Below are positions 47,672 through 57,406 of a stretch of DNA of 64,000 nt, piece by piece. The notes beneath the pieces are model-generated. The model was not told the DNA's origin and made no database searches. It saw nothing but the letters and a program-made list of their open reading frames with translations. This DNA comes from Nocardia amamiensis. Its GTDB lineage: Bacteria > Actinomycetota > Actinomycetes > Mycobacteriales > Mycobacteriaceae. Each line of letters starts with the position of its first letter. Within the stretch, counting starts at the first letter, position 1. Location: the NCBI RefSeq assembly GCF_015477605.1, contig NZ_JADLQX010000005.1, forward strand, positions 1 to 64,000, read 5' to 3'. The position numbers and the translations under genes are program-made.

Positions 47672-48360
47672 GCCCCCGTCCGGTCGAGCTTGCGATAGGC
47701 GTTCTCGACGGCGTCCGGCCTGCGCAGGTACAGCGGAACAAGCGGCTCCGGAACGGTCCGGGCGAGCAACTCGGCCGCGGCGACGCGCACCAATCCTGCG
47801 GGCGAGGGTGTCTCGGCCGGCAGCACGGGAAGATCGAAGAAGTCGACGTGCGAAGCGGATCCGGCGACGGCCGTGGCCGGTCCCGCGTCCAGATCGGCCG
47901 GCTTGCATACCTCAGGCCCGGCGACGCGCGCGCCTTCTCGATATCGCGCCCAGTACACCTCCCGCCGACGCGCGTCGGTCACCACGAGCAGCTCGCCGGT
48001 CGGCGGAAGCTCCACCGCGGCGTCCGCCGCGATCGCGTCGAGGCTGCACACGCCATACACCGGGATGCCCAGCGCGTCACCGAACGCGGCCGCCGTCGCC
48101 ATGCCCACGCGCAGGCCGGTGAACGGGCCCGGACCGACGCCGACCACGATCGCGGCGATATCGGTCCTGGAACGGCCTGCCTCGGTGAGGCATTCGAGAA
48201 TTTGCGGGGTGAGTACCTCGGCATGGGCGCGGGGGTCGACCCGCACCCGGGAGGCGATGGTGCGCGCCTGGACGGGGCCGGTCGCGTCGGCGCCCTGATC
48301 CAGGTCCACGAGTCCCGCTGTAACGGCGGGTGTCGCGGTGTCGACGGCGAGTACAAGCAT
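47668..48360 (-). CDS. tsaB: tRNA t6A-synthesis protein TsaB
   Basis: A 230-residue ASKHA-fold protein that dimerises with TsaD. It opens with VLAVDTATPAVTAGLV and has RTDIAAIVVGVGPGPFTGLRVGMATAAAFGDALGIPVYGV, typical of YeaZ/TsaB. It lacks the metal-binding His of TsaD, as expected. It is followed by overlapping rimI. Confidence 0.95.
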   Translation of the reverse strand: MLVLAVDTATPAVTAGLVDLDQGADATGPVQARTIASRVRVDPRAHAEVLTPQILECLTEAGRSRTDIAAIVVGVGPGPFTGLRVGMATAAAFGDALGIPVYGVCSLDAIAADAAVELPPTGELLVVTDARRREVYWARYREGARVAGPEVCKPADLDAGPATAVAGSASHVDFFDLPVLPAETPSPAGLVRVAAAELLARTVPEPLVPLYLRRPDAVENAYRKLDRTGA

Positions 48361-48414
48361 GATTGGCCTAACGATACCGGGTGGTAGGCGCCACCGATGC
48401 GAGCTACCTGGTAG

Positions 48415-48867
48415 CTAACCCACCCATTCCCAGATCGCGGTGCGCACATCCGAATCCGGCTCGCGCGACAACAGCACCCGCAGATGCCGCTCGGTGAGAT
48501 GCTCCACCACCCCGCGGCCCCACTCCACCACGACCACCGCCTGATGCAGATCGGTGTCCAGGTCCAGGGCGTCGAGCTCGTCCAGGTCGCCGCCGAGCCG
48601 ATAGGCGTCCACGTGCACCATGGGCACCGCGGGCGCGCCCGCGCGGTGCCCGGCCGGGTGCTGACGGGCGATGATGAACGTCGGCGAGCTGACCCGGCCC
48701 TGCACGCCGAGCCCTTCGGCGATGCCGCGGGTCATCGCGGTCTTGCCCGCGCCGAGCGGGCCGTCCAGCACCACCAGGTCACCGGCGCGCAGGTCCGCGG
48801 CCAGTTCGCGGCCGAGGGCTTCGGTGTCGGCGACGGTGGGCAGGACCCGTTGCCCCGGTTCAGCCAC
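48415..48867 (-). CDS. tsaE: tRNA t6A-synthesis ATPase TsaE
   Basis: A 150-residue P-loop ATPase needed for t6A turnover. The Walker A is GPLGAGKTAM, followed by SSPTFIIARQHP and HVDAYRLGGDLDELDALDLD, and Walker B-like VVVVEWGRG. The GTG at 48867 overlaps the end of the alpha/beta hydrolase by eight bases. It is in the same cluster as tsaB and tsaD. Confidence 0.95.
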   Translation of the reverse strand: MAEPGQRVLPTVADTEALGRELAADLRAGDLVVLDGPLGAGKTAMTRGIAEGLGVQGRVSSPTFIIARQHPAGHRAGAPAVPMVHVDAYRLGGDLDELDALDLDTDLHQAVVVVEWGRGVVEHLTERHLRVLLSREPDSDVRTAIWEWVG

Positions 48868-49948
48868 CGGCCACCTCCGAGGCGTCGCCCAGCATCGGGT
48901 CGATGGCGCCCGCGCGCACCAGCAACCGGTCCAGCGCGGCATTGACGATGTCCGGGTACTGCAGGTGCGGCATGTGCGCGGCGCCCTCCAGCCGGATCAG
49001 CTCGCTGCCGGGCAATGCCGCGGCCAGCGCCCGGGAATTGCGGAACGGGATCACCAGATCGTGGCCGCCGCCGAGCACCAAGGCCGGTGTGTCGGCCAAG
49101 GCGGGCAACGCCGCCGACTCGTCGTGCAGTTCGATGGCATGGAGGAACTTCACGATGGTTTCCATCGGCGTCCGATCGATCATCAGCGTGGTGAAGCGCG
49201 ACAGGGTCGGGCTCACCGGGCCGTGGAACGAGCTGACGTGCAGAATCGGCGTGATCACGTGGCGCGCGGTGACGCGGCCCGCCTGTACCAGGGCGGGCGA
49301 GGCGTGCACCGCCAGCCGGAACCCGTCGATCGCGGGGTTGCGCAGCAGCTGGCCGATGCCGGTCGCGGTGACCTCCGCCGCGGTCGTCGAGAGCAGCGCG
49401 ATCCCGATCACCCTGGCCGCGAACAACTCCGGAAAGCGCGCCGCCGCCGCGAGGATTGCCATTCCGCCGAGCGAATGCCCGACCAGAACCACCGGTCCGG
49501 TCGGCGTTGTGGCCGTCAGCACGGCGGCGAGATCGCGGCCGAGCTGGGCGACGGTGCAGCTCGCGGTGCTCGGCGTTCCGGAGCGGCCGTGCCCGCGCAG
49601 ATCGAAGAACACCATGCGGACCTGTGCGCCCCAAAGCTTTTCCAAGTCGCGGCGCTGGAAGTGGAAGGACTGCATGCTGTTGCAGAAGCCGTGCAGGAAG
49701 ATCACCGTCACCGGCGCGTCGTCGGGGCCGCAGGTCCGGGTGGCCAAGGGCACTCCGTCGTCGGCGAGCACCGTGCCCGCGCGGTCCGCGTCGATCAGCT
49801 CGAAGTTCTCGTCGCGGTAGTCGTCGCCCCGTGCCGGCCACAGCACACGCGCGCCGGCACGACGCAGCGCGTGCGCTCCCGCCAGCGCGCCGACCACACC
49901 GACGGTGGCCAGCCCGCCACGCAACGGGGTGACCCGGAACCGGCTCAT
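48860..49948 (-). CDS. Membrane-associated alpha/beta hydrolase
   Basis: A 362-residue hydrolase with an N-terminal hydrophobic stretch ([16 protein letters not shown], about residues 13-28) that may act as a membrane anchor. The fold is complete: [15 protein letters not shown], the nucleophile elbow [26 protein letters not shown] and the His in [12 protein letters not shown]. The ATG at 49948 overlaps the alr stop by four bases. The order alr, hydrolase, tsaE is the mycobacterial one. Substrate unknown, possibly a lipid ester. Confidence 0.9.
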   Translation of the reverse strand: MSRFRVTPLRGGLATVGVVGALAGAHALRRAGARVLWPARGDDYRDENFELIDADRAGTVLADDGVPLATRTCGPDDAPVTVIFLHGFCNSMQSFHFQRRDLEKLWGAQVRMVFFDLRGHGRSGTPSTASCTVAQLGRDLAAVLTATTPTGPVVLVGHSLGGMAILAAAARFPELFAARVIGIALLSTTAAEVTATGIGQLLRNPAIDGFRLAVHASPALVQAGRVTARHVITPILHVSSFHGPVSPTLSRFTTLMIDRTPMETIVKFLHAIELHDESAALPALADTPALVLGGGHDLVIPFRNSRALAAALPGSELIRLEGAAHMPHLQYPDIVNAALDRLLVRAGAIDPMLGDASEVAGG

Positions 49949-51060
49949 CGAGCGCCGCCGACGTAACGCCGGGTGACCCGGCCGCGCGGCGAGCACACCA
50001 CTTCGTAGTGAATGGTGCCGAGTAGGTCCGCCCAGTCCTGGGCATGCGGTTGGGTGCCGAAGAGGATCGCGGTGTCGCCTTCCTGGACGCCCGCCGCGTT
50101 GTCACCGAGATCGACGACGAATTGGTCCATGCACACCCGGCCGACGTTCCGGCGCCGAGCACCGCCGAGCCAGACGTCGAACCGGCCGCTCAAAGGGCGG
50201 AACACGCCGTCGGCATAGCCCGCGGGAATCAGCGCGACGGTGGTGTCGTGCGGTGCGATCCACTGGTGTCCATACGAGACGCCCTCCCCCGCCGAGACCC
50301 GCTTGACCAGCGCGACCCTGGCCTGGAACGTCATCGCCGGACGCAGGCCGAAGTCGTCACCGGGTATCGGGGACAGGCCGTACACGGCGATCCCGGGCCG
50401 GACCAGGTCGAAGGCCAGATCGGGGCGGGTCAACGTGGCGGCCGAGTTGGCGATGTGCACCAGCTCGGGTTCGAGGCCGTGCTCCTTGGCCGCGGCGATC
50501 GCTTCCAGGAAGCGGGCGCGTTGCACGTCGTTGTTGGGGTGTTCCGGTTCGTCGGCGTGCGCCAGATGCGAGAAGATCGCGCGGAACCGCACTGCCTGCT
50601 CGTCGACCAGAGCGCGCAGCGGCGTCAGGACCTGCGGGTATTCGATCGGCAACACGCCGTTGCGGTTGAGGCCGGTGTCCACCTTCACGCTGACCGTCGC
50701 GGTGCGTCCGGTCTTGCGGGCCGCGGCCTCGACCGCGCGCAGATGAGCCGGCGAGGAGACACCGATCTCGACATCGGCCTCGACCGCTGCCGCGAAGTCC
50801 GCGTCCGCGTTGTTGAGCCAGCACAGGACGGGCGCGGTGATCCCCGCCGCGCGCAGCTGCACCGCCTCGGCCACCGTCGTGACACCCAGCTCGGCCGCTC
50901 CCGCCGCCAATGCCGTCCTGGCCACCTCGACCGCGCCGTGGTTGTAGCCGTCGGCCTTCACCACCGCCATCACCCCCGCGTCCCCTGCGTGTTCCCGCAG
51001 GATCCGCACGTTGTGGGCAATCGCGTCCAGATCGATGACCGTTTCCACTTGCGCACTCAC
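49945..51060 (-). CDS. alr: Alanine racemase
   Basis: A 371-residue PLP enzyme converting L- to D-alanine for peptidoglycan. The PLP Lys is in [12 protein letters not shown] near residue 37; the C-terminal domain has the second base Tyr in [13 protein letters not shown] and the [14 protein letters not shown] motif. The start at GTG 51060 gives the usual family length. It is the first of a tightly overlapping series reaching tsaD. Confidence 0.96.
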   Translation of the reverse strand: MSAQVETVIDLDAIAHNVRILREHAGDAGVMAVVKADGYNHGAVEVARTALAAGAAELGVTTVAEAVQLRAAGITAPVLCWLNNADADFAAAVEADVEIGVSSPAHLRAVEAAARKTGRTATVSVKVDTGLNRNGVLPIEYPQVLTPLRALVDEQAVRFRAIFSHLAHADEPEHPNNDVQRARFLEAIAAAKEHGLEPELVHIANSAATLTRPDLAFDLVRPGIAVYGLSPIPGDDFGLRPAMTFQARVALVKRVSAGEGVSYGHQWIAPHDTTVALIPAGYADGVFRPLSGRFDVWLGGARRRNVGRVCMDQFVVDLGDNAAGVQEGDTAILFGTQPHAQDWADLLGTIHYEVVCSPRGRVTRRYVGGAR

Positions 51061-51447
51061 GGCAGTGCTGTCCGCCTCTCCGCGTATTCCGGCTCCCCGC
51101 CGCTCCGGGCCTTCCGGCGTACCAGTTGGGTGGCGCGGGAGCTGCGGTCGGTTTTGGTCGAGTCTATTGGCGCGCGAGGTTCTGGTCGCAGCCGGTTGAC
51201 CCGCCCGACCCCGCGCGACAAGACGCATCGATTACGGCAGCACGCCTGACGCGGCACCTGGCACGCCGGTTCGCGCCCGCCTCGACGGTCCGAGCGCGGC
51301 CAGGTCAAGAGGGTGTACGAGCACAACCTCGATGGCGGACCGACAGCAGGATGGGCACCACTACCAACGACTCGTCGCCGAAAGAGCTTCGCGTCGGCCA
51401 TCGACTCGGCAGCGTCATCGACCCGAGCGCACTGGCGCCCTACCACC
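51061..51447. other. Gap between nnr and alr
   Basis: A 387-bp gap containing the second copy of a dispersed repeat near 51103-51165, and possibly the alr promoter. I find no reliable gene. Confidence 0.5.
51103..51165. repeat. Dispersed repeat, copy 2
   Basis: Begins CTCCGGGCCTTCCGGCGTAC and resembles 45984-46046 with scattered differences. The two copies bracket the alr to tsaD cluster in the same orientation. Confidence 0.45.
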
Positions 51448-52893
51448 TCAGAACGGATGGGCGAGACGGCGCAGGACGCCGATCGCGGGGCGGACGTGGG
51501 CCGAGAGCAGGCTCGCCGAGATGGGGGCTCCGGCCGGGGCGGCGTCGAGGGCGGCGAGGTTCGCGGCCAGGGCGTGCACGCGCGCGGCCGCGGCGGCGGA
51601 CCAGGCGGGGTCGCGGCCCGCCGCGAGCAGCGCGCCGATGATGCCCGAGAGCACGTCGCCCGCACCGGCGGTCGCGGCCCAGGAACCGCCCGCGTCGTTG
51701 ACCAGGGCGGGGCGGTCCGGTGCGGCGACCAGCGTGGCTCGGCCCTTCAACAGCACGGTGACCTGCCAGGAGTCGGCGAGCTCGCGGACGGCGGCCACCC
51801 GGTCCGCGCCGACCTCGCGGCCGGTGAGGCGGGCGAACTCACCGGCGTGCGGGGTCAGGACGGTCGCAGCGGCGCGGTCGCGCACCAGCCACGGTTCGGA
51901 GGCGAGCAAGGTCAGTCCGTCGGCGTCGACGACGACCGGAAGATCCGTGGACAGGATCTCGGTGAGGCGCTTCCTGGCGTCGGCGTCGGTGCCCGCGCCG
52001 GGACCGAAGACCCAGGACTGGACACGTCCGGCGGCGGCGACCGTCTGCGTGGCGATCACTTCCGGAAAATGGTTCAGCACCTCGGTCGCTCCGGTTCCGG
52101 CATACCGCACCATGCCCGAGGTCGCGGCGACGGCGGCGCCGGCGCACAGCACCGCGGCACCCGGATAGGTCGCGCTGCCCGCGCACACGCCGGTGACGCC
52201 TTGCGTGTACTTGTCGTCGGCCGGGCCGGGAACCGGCCACGCGGCGCCGATCGAGACGGGCTCCAGCGCGGCGAGGTTCGGTTCAGGGAGGCGTAAACCG
52301 ATGGGAACCAACTCGATTCGGCCGCATTGCGCCGCGGCGAGGGCGTGCACCGGTTTGTAGGCGCCGAAGGCGACCGTGACATCCGCGCGGACGGCGGGCC
52401 CTTCGATCGCACCGGTATCGGGATCGACGCCGCTGGGCAGGTCGGCGGCGACGATCGGCGCATCCAGCGCGGCAACGATTTCCGCCGCGCGTGGACGCAG
52501 CGCGCCATGACCGGAGATGCCGACGATGCCGTCGATCACCAGGTCCGGGTCGCCGACCTGGCCGGCGACCCGCCCGCCCGCCTTGCGCAGCGCGGCAAGC
52601 CCTTTCGCGTGCGCGCGTTCCGGATTCAACAGCACCGCGGTCACCGCGACACCGCGGCGGCGCAACTGCGCACCGGCCCAGAGCGCGTCCCCGCCGTTGT
52701 CGCCGGACCCGACCAGCAAGGTCACCGCTCGGCCCGCGACACCGCCGGTGCGCTCCCGCAGCTCGCCCGCGACCACCGTGGCCAGGCCGTGCGCCGCGCG
52801 ACGCATCGGCACCCCCTCCGGCACCCGGGTGAACAGCTCGGCCTCCGCCGCACGCACCTCGTCGACGGTGAAATAGCCCCGCTGCGTGGACAT
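51448..52893 (-). CDS. nnr: Bifunctional NAD(P)H-hydrate repair enzyme
   Basis: A 481-residue protein with two domains. The N-terminal NAD(P)HX epimerase has LLVGSGDNGGDALWAGAQL and IVAADLPSGVDPDTG. The C-terminal ADP/ATP-dependent dehydratase (carbohydrate-kinase-like) has VVVDADGLTLLA, VLTPHAGEFARLTG and GGSWAATAGAGDVLSGIIGALL. It repairs hydrated nicotinamide cofactors. The domain order and length are those of other bacterial fusions. It is the first minus-strand gene ahead of alr. Confidence 0.95.
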   Translation of the reverse strand: MSTQRGYFTVDEVRAAEAELFTRVPEGVPMRRAAHGLATVVAGELRERTGGVAGRAVTLLVGSGDNGGDALWAGAQLRRRGVAVTAVLLNPERAHAKGLAALRKAGGRVAGQVGDPDLVIDGIVGISGHGALRPRAAEIVAALDAPIVAADLPSGVDPDTGAIEGPAVRADVTVAFGAYKPVHALAAAQCGRIELVPIGLRLPEPNLAALEPVSIGAAWPVPGPADDKYTQGVTGVCAGSATYPGAAVLCAGAAVAATSGMVRYAGTGATEVLNHFPEVIATQTVAAAGRVQSWVFGPGAGTDADARKRLTEILSTDLPVVVDADGLTLLASEPWLVRDRAAATVLTPHAGEFARLTGREVGADRVAAVRELADSWQVTVLLKGRATLVAAPDRPALVNDAGGSWAATAGAGDVLSGIIGALLAAGRDPAWSAAAAARVHALAANLAALDAAPAGAPISASLLSAHVRPAIGVLRRLAHPF

Positions 52894-52935
52894 CGCCGCT
52901 CCCTCCGTCGGTGTGGCCTACTACGCTTGGCCATC

Positions 52936-53370
52936 ATGCCAAGTGCCCGCCGCCGCACAAGGACCATCCAGGTGGTCACGGGAGTCGCCATGACCGGTGC
53001 GCTGCTGCTGACCGGATGCGGCGGCAGCGGCGAATCCGGCTCGGCCGCCACGACTACGAAGCGACCGGCCCGCCCGGCGACCACCACCGCACAGCAGACC
53101 GGCGAGCGCAAGCCGGCCGCCGCCACCGTCGCGGTCGACGATATGAAATTCTCTCCCGCCGAGGTCACCGTCGAGGTCGGCGACACGGTCACCTGGAAAT
53201 TCGACGACAAGGTCCCGCACTCCGTGCAGGGCATCGGCGACAAGGCGATGGGCATCAACAGCCCCATCCTCGACAAGGGCGAGTGGAGCTACACCTTCAC
53301 CAACCCGGGGACGTACCGATACCTCTGCTCGCTGCATCCCGAGATGCGCGGGTCGGTCACCGTCGAGTAG
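52936..53370 (+). CDS. Cupredoxin lipoprotein
   Basis: A 144-residue exported copper protein of the plastocyanin/azurin fold. The signal ends in LLLTGC with lipid Cys28, then a Thr/Lys-rich linker. The blue-copper ligands are all present: His95 (VPHSV), Cys131, His134 and Met137 in YLCSLHPEM. It could shuttle electrons or bind copper at the outer face of the membrane. The ATG at 52936 gives a proper signal peptide. A MarR regulator lies convergent downstream. Confidence 0.9.
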   Translation: MPSARRRTRTIQVVTGVAMTGALLLTGCGGSGESGSAATTTKRPARPATTTAQQTGERKPAAATVAVDDMKFSPAEVTVEVGDTVTWKFDDKVPHSVQGIGDKAMGINSPILDKGEWSYTFTNPGTYRYLCSLHPEMRGSVTVE

Positions 53371-53506
53371 CGCGGATCGGAGCGCGAGGCCCGCCGAAGC
53401 GGTCTTCCGTGTGCTCGCATCGCAGTGCCGAGCTGAGCGGGTTCACCAGGAGGCCGACGTGCGGGTCTGTGCCCGTCGTGCCGCCGCGGAGGGCAAGCGC
53501 AGCGCT

Positions 53507-53989
53507 TCACACCGGGCGGTAGTCGCGGGTGCGAGCGCCGCGGGTGTTCAGCGCTTCGACGGCGGCGACGAGCGGAGCGAGTTCCGGGTCGGCGGCGGCT
53601 TGGCCGAGGGCGCCGGCGAGGGCGTCGTCGTGCGTGGGGCGGGCCTGTTCGAGAAGGTCGAGACCCGCCGGGGTCACGTCGGTGTAGATGCCGCGGCGAT
53701 CGTCGGGGCACAGATAGCGCTGTAACAGGCCGCGGTCTTCGAGCCGGGAAACCAGGCGGGTGGTGGCGCTCTGACTCAACACGACAGCGTCGGCGACCTG
53801 GTGCATGCGCAGGTGGCCACCAGGCCCGTCGTGCTGACGGCTCAGGACCAGCAACAGCGAATACTCGCGAACACTCAGGTCGTGGCCGGACTGCAGGGCC
53901 CTTTCGATGTGCGCCTCGATCCGATCGTGCAGCAGCGATAGTGCGTACCAACCATCGGCCAGGCCGGTCAAGGCGGCATCCGCGGTCAT
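53507..53989 (-). CDS. MarR-family transcriptional regulator
   Basis: A 160-residue winged helix-turn-helix regulator. The recognition helix is in MHQVADAVVLSQSATTRLVSRLEDRGLLQR and the wing in CPDDRRGIYTDVTPAGLDLLEQA. It is the usual size for the family. The ATG at 53989 is used. Direct repeats GCAATTAT (54055-54062 and 54072-54079) precede it and might be self-operators. No obvious target gene is adjacent. Confidence 0.92.
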   Translation of the reverse strand: MTADAALTGLADGWYALSLLHDRIEAHIERALQSGHDLSVREYSLLLVLSRQHDGPGGHLRMHQVADAVVLSQSATTRLVSRLEDRGLLQRYLCPDDRRGIYTDVTPAGLDLLEQARPTHDDALAGALGQAAADPELAPLVAAVEALNTRGARTRDYRPV

Positions 53990-54054
53990 GGCGTTCCTTC
54001 GGCATCGGGGGATCCTGCCTCCAGGATAGCCAGGCATCACAATAGCCCGCGCTT

Positions 54055-54079
54055 GCAATTATAACGCGTACGCAATTAT
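54055..54079 (-). promoter_or_regulatory. Direct repeat GCAATTAT upstream of the MarR gene
   Basis: Two copies 17 bp apart in an AT-rich stretch about 65 bp before the regulator start, possibly promoter and operator sequence. Evidence is positional only. Confidence 0.3.
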
Positions 54080-54183
54080 TGTTGTCGCCTGTAAATATCT
54101 TTCGCGGACGAACCTCTGGTCTCGGTCCACGCATAGGAACCGCATCGCCATCGGGACAGCGAGCCGCGTTTCGCCAGGACGAA

Positions 54184-54216
54184 CGGCAGCCGCGCACCCA
54201 CGGTGCGCGGCTGCCG
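54184..54216 (-). terminator. Perfect 15-bp hairpin ending glmS
   Basis: CGGCAGCCGCGCACC (54184-54198) and GGTGCGCGGCTGCCG (54202-54216) pair without mismatch around a 3-nt loop, two bases beyond the glmS stop. A strong intrinsic-type terminator, without a T-tract. Confidence 0.9.
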
Positions 54217-54218
54217 GC

Positions 54219-56102
54219 CTATTCCACGGTGACGGATTTCGCCAGGTTGCGGGGCTTGTCGACGTCGTAGCCCCGGGCCTGCGCCACCTCAGCCGCGAAG
54301 ATCTGCAGCGGGATCGTGGACAGCAGCGGCTGGAACAGGGTCGGCGCGCTGGGGATCTCGATGAGATCGTCGGCGAATGGCCGGACCGTGTCGTCGCCCT
54401 CCTCGGCGATCACGATGGTGCGCGCGCCGCGGGCCTGGATCTCCCGGATATTGCTCAGCAGCTTCGAGTGCAGCACCGCCCGGCCCTTCGGGGACGGCAT
54501 CACCACGATCACCGGGAGCCCGTCCTCGATCAGCGCGATCGGACCGTGCTTGAGCTCGCCCGCCGCGAAACCCTCGGCGTGCATGTAGGCCAGCTCCTTG
54601 AGCTTGAGCGCGCCCTCCAGCGCCACCGGGTACCCGACGTGACGGCCCAGGAACAGCACGGTCGGCACCTGCGCGAGTTCGCGTGCGATGGTCCGTACTT
54701 GTGGCGCCGTCTGCAGCACCCGCTCCACCAGCCGCGGCATCGCCTCGAGTTCGGCGAACTCGCGCGCGACCTCGTCCGGGTACTTGGTGCCGCGTGCCTG
54801 CGCCAAAGCAAGCCCGACCAGGTAATTCGCGGTCACCTGAGCCAGGAATGCCTTGGTGGAGGCGACGCCGATCTCCGGCCCGGCCCTGGTGTAGAGCACC
54901 GCGTCGGACTCCCGGGGGATCTGCGCGCCGTTGGTGTTGCAGATCGCGAGGACGCGCGCCTTCTGCTCCTTGGCGTGGCGCACCGCCTCCAGCGTGTCGG
55001 CGGTCTCACCGGATTGGGAGATCGCCACCACCAGCGTGGAGCGGTCCAGAACAGGATCGCGGTAGCGGAACTCGCTGGCCAGCTCGACCTCGACGGGCAG
55101 CCGGGTCCAGTGCTCGATGGCGTATTTGGCCAGCAGACCGGAGTGGTAGGCGCTGCCGCACGCGACGACGAAAACCTTGTCGAAATCGCGCAACTCTTGG
55201 TCGGCCAAGCGCTGCTCGTCCAGCACGATCCGGCCGCCGCCATCCTGATCGGTGCTGAAATGCCCCATCAGCGTGTCCGCGACGGCGGCGGGCTGCTCCT
55301 CGATCTCCTTGAGCATGAAGTAGTCGTGGCCGCCCTTCTCGGCCGCGGCCAGATCCCAGTCGATCGTGAACGGGCGGGTGCGCGAACCGGCGTCCTCGCC
55401 CGCGAAGTCGGTCACCCGGTAGCTGTCCAGGGTGATCACCACGGCTTGGTCCTGACCGAGCTCGACCGCCTCGCGGGTGTGCTCGATGAACGCCGTGACA
55501 TCCGAGGCGATGAACATCTCGCCCTTGCCAACGCCGACCACCAGCGGGGTCGAGCGCCGCGCGGCCACAATCATGTCCGGATGGTCGGCATGCGTGAAGA
55601 CCAGGGTGAACGCACCCTCCAGGCGGCGCAGCACGGCCAGCGCGCTGGCGGCGAAGTCACCGGCGGTCGGGCCATCGGCATACGCCCTGGCCACCAGATG
55701 CACCGCGACCTCGGTGTCGGTGTCGCTGTTCAACTCGACCCCGGCGTCTTCCAGCTCACGACGCAGCGGAGCGAAGTTCTCGATGATGCCGTTGTGCACC
55801 ACGGCCACCTTGCCGCTGTGGTCGCGATGCGGGTGCGCGTTGCGGTCGGTCGGCGCGCCGTGCGTGGCCCAGCGGGTGTGCCCGATGCCGGTGGTGCCCG
55901 CGAAACGGTCGATCCCGTTTTCGGACAGCTCGGCCTCCAAATTGGCCAGCCGACCGGCCTTGCGTTCCACCGCCAGGGTGCCCGCGCCGTCCAGGATCGC
56001 CACGCCCGCGGAGTCGTAGCCGCGATATTCCATGCGGCGCAACGCGTCAACGACGACGCCGAGCGCGTCTCGGTATCCGACGTACCCCACGATTCCGCAC
56101 AT
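54219..56102 (-). CDS. glmS: Glutamine-fructose-6-phosphate aminotransferase
   Basis: A 627-residue enzyme making glucosamine-6-phosphate, the entry to peptidoglycan amino-sugars. The N-terminal glutaminase begins MCGIVGYVG with catalytic Cys2 exposed on removal of Met, followed by RRMEYRGYDSAG. Two SIS isomerase domains cover about 290-600 (CGSAYHSGLLAKY, VAISQSGETADTLEA, ALEGALKLKELAYMHAEG). It ends DKPRNLAKSVTVE as usual. It is adjacent to and divergent from a hydrolase with only 36 bp between them. No glmS ribozyme was seen. Confidence 0.97.
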   Translation of the reverse strand: MCGIVGYVGYRDALGVVVDALRRMEYRGYDSAGVAILDGAGTLAVERKAGRLANLEAELSENGIDRFAGTTGIGHTRWATHGAPTDRNAHPHRDHSGKVAVVHNGIIENFAPLRRELEDAGVELNSDTDTEVAVHLVARAYADGPTAGDFAASALAVLRRLEGAFTLVFTHADHPDMIVAARRSTPLVVGVGKGEMFIASDVTAFIEHTREAVELGQDQAVVITLDSYRVTDFAGEDAGSRTRPFTIDWDLAAAEKGGHDYFMLKEIEEQPAAVADTLMGHFSTDQDGGGRIVLDEQRLADQELRDFDKVFVVACGSAYHSGLLAKYAIEHWTRLPVEVELASEFRYRDPVLDRSTLVVAISQSGETADTLEAVRHAKEQKARVLAICNTNGAQIPRESDAVLYTRAGPEIGVASTKAFLAQVTANYLVGLALAQARGTKYPDEVAREFAELEAMPRLVERVLQTAPQVRTIARELAQVPTVLFLGRHVGYPVALEGALKLKELAYMHAEGFAAGELKHGPIALIEDGLPVIVVMPSPKGRAVLHSKLLSNIREIQARGARTIVIAEEGDDTVRPFADDLIEIPSAPTLFQPLLSTIPLQIFAAEVAQARGYDVDKPRNLAKSVTVE

Positions 56103-56138
56103 GGCTCACCACACTACTTATCGGATAACGTTCACGTC

Positions 56139-56996
56139 GTGTCGGCGTCTGTGAAATCGCTACTGAGCACCCTGACCAGCCGGGGCCCGCACCGTGTGCT
56201 GCGCGGCAACCTGGCCATCGCGGGCCAGCCGGGGGTGGTGTTCACGCCCGAGTCGGGGCGCAATCTCCCGGCCGTCGCCTTCGGCCACGGCTGGCTGACC
56301 GGCGCGGGACACTACCGCAGCCTGCTCGAGCACCTCGCTTCCTGGGGAATCGTGACCGCCGCCCCGGACACCGAGCGCGGGCCGATTCCGTCACATCTGG
56401 GACTGGCCGCCGATTTGCTCACCACGCTCGACATCTGCACCGGCGTGCGGCTCGGCGACGGCGAGATCAGTGTGCATCCCGAGCGTGTCGCCCTGGCCGG
56501 ACACGGCATGGGCGCCGGCGCGGCCGTCATAGCCGCAGGCCAGCGCACGGTCGCCACCGTTGCGGCCCTGTTCCCCGCGCCGACTGCGCCGTCCGCCGAA
56601 GACATCGCTCCCGAGCTCGACCTGCCCGCGCTGATCTTGGCGGGCGCTACCGACATCACCTCGGTCAGCTCCAACGCCATCCCGCTGGCCACGGCATGGG
56701 ACGGCCCCGCGATCCTGCGCGTCATCGACAAGGCCTCGCACAACGGCATCATCGAGGGCCGTCGCGTCCTCGCCGCGGTGGGTGCGGGCAAGCACGAACC
56801 CAAGGCGGCCCGCATCACCCGCGCTCTGCTGACCGGTTACCTGCTCGCGACGCTGACGGGCGACAAGACCTACCGCCCCTTCGCCGAGCCCGAGGAAGTC
56901 ATTCCGCACACCACGGTGATCGACCCCCTAGCGCCCCACGAAGAGGAGCCGCCGAAGCTGAAGGTGGGCCAGCTGGCGGCGCTCCTGCGGCGCTGA
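56139..56996 (+). CDS. Dienelactone-hydrolase-like protein with GHGMG elbow
   Basis: A 285-residue alpha/beta-hydrolase-fold protein (AVAFGHGWLTGAGHYRSLLEHLASWGIVTAAPDTE, LILAGATDITSVSSNA). At the elbow, normally G-x-S-x-G, it reads GHGMG with Gly123, so the usual Ser nucleophile is missing; the C-terminal His could be that of KASHNGI. I believe relatives next to glmS in other Corynebacteriales share this, so the change is likely family-wide. It starts at GTG 56139. Role unknown; a non-hydrolytic or altered mechanism is possible. Confidence 0.82.
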   Translation: MSASVKSLLSTLTSRGPHRVLRGNLAIAGQPGVVFTPESGRNLPAVAFGHGWLTGAGHYRSLLEHLASWGIVTAAPDTERGPIPSHLGLAADLLTTLDICTGVRLGDGEISVHPERVALAGHGMGAGAAVIAAGQRTVATVAALFPAPTAPSAEDIAPELDLPALILAGATDITSVSSNAIPLATAWDGPAILRVIDKASHNGIIEGRRVLAAVGAGKHEPKAARITRALLTGYLLATLTGDKTYRPFAEPEEVIPHTTVIDPLAPHEEEPPKLKVGQLAALLRR

Positions 56997-57006
56997 TCAC
57001 CGCGGC

Positions 57007-57357
57007 TCAGATCAGCCAGCTCTTGCGCTGGTAGAACTTCGACTCTTCGTCCTCCTCGTCGACCGGCGTGACCGTCTGATTCGCTCTTCGGGCCGCCATC
57101 GATCGCGCGATCGCCTCGCGTTGCTCGCGTGCCTCGGCCTCCAGCCGTTCCTTCTCCTCGGCCTCGGCGCGAGCTCGCTCCAGCTCGGCGGCATGCTCCG
57201 TCCGGAACTGATCCATGTCGGCCGCCAGGTTGTCGGCGAATTCGCGGCCTCGTGCCGCGGTTTGCTCGTTGATCTCCTGGATCTCCTCGATCAGGATCGC
57301 CATCCGGCGCTGGTTCTCTTCGGCGAGTCGCCTCGCCTCCTCGGCGTAGTTCACCAT
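57007..57357 (-). CDS. Charged coiled-coil protein of the type VII-like operon
   Basis: A 116-residue protein dominated by one long charged helix (about 1-90, EEARRLAEENQRRMAILIEEIQEINEQTAARG and ELERARAEAEEKERLEAEAREQREAIARSM), ending in an acidic patch and YQRKSWLI. No signal or membrane segment. The ATG at 57357 follows GAGGAG. It is the last gene in the operon with the WXG-type and EspC-like genes, and its length is near that of small ESX-associated helical proteins. A partner or chaperone is inferred. Confidence 0.75.
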   Translation of the reverse strand: MVNYAEEARRLAEENQRRMAILIEEIQEINEQTAARGREFADNLAADMDQFRTEHAAELERARAEAEEKERLEAEAREQREAIARSMAARRANQTVTPVDEEDEESKFYQRKSWLI

Positions 57358-57406
57358 GTGGCATCTCCTCGCTCGACTCGCGCGGTCGCACTTCCGGCGT
57401 CCGGGC

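Noticed and set aside
56103..56138. glmS ribozyme in front of glmS
   Set aside because: Only 36 bp separate glmS from the divergent gene, too little for the ribozyme, which is typical of Firmicutes rather than actinomycetes.
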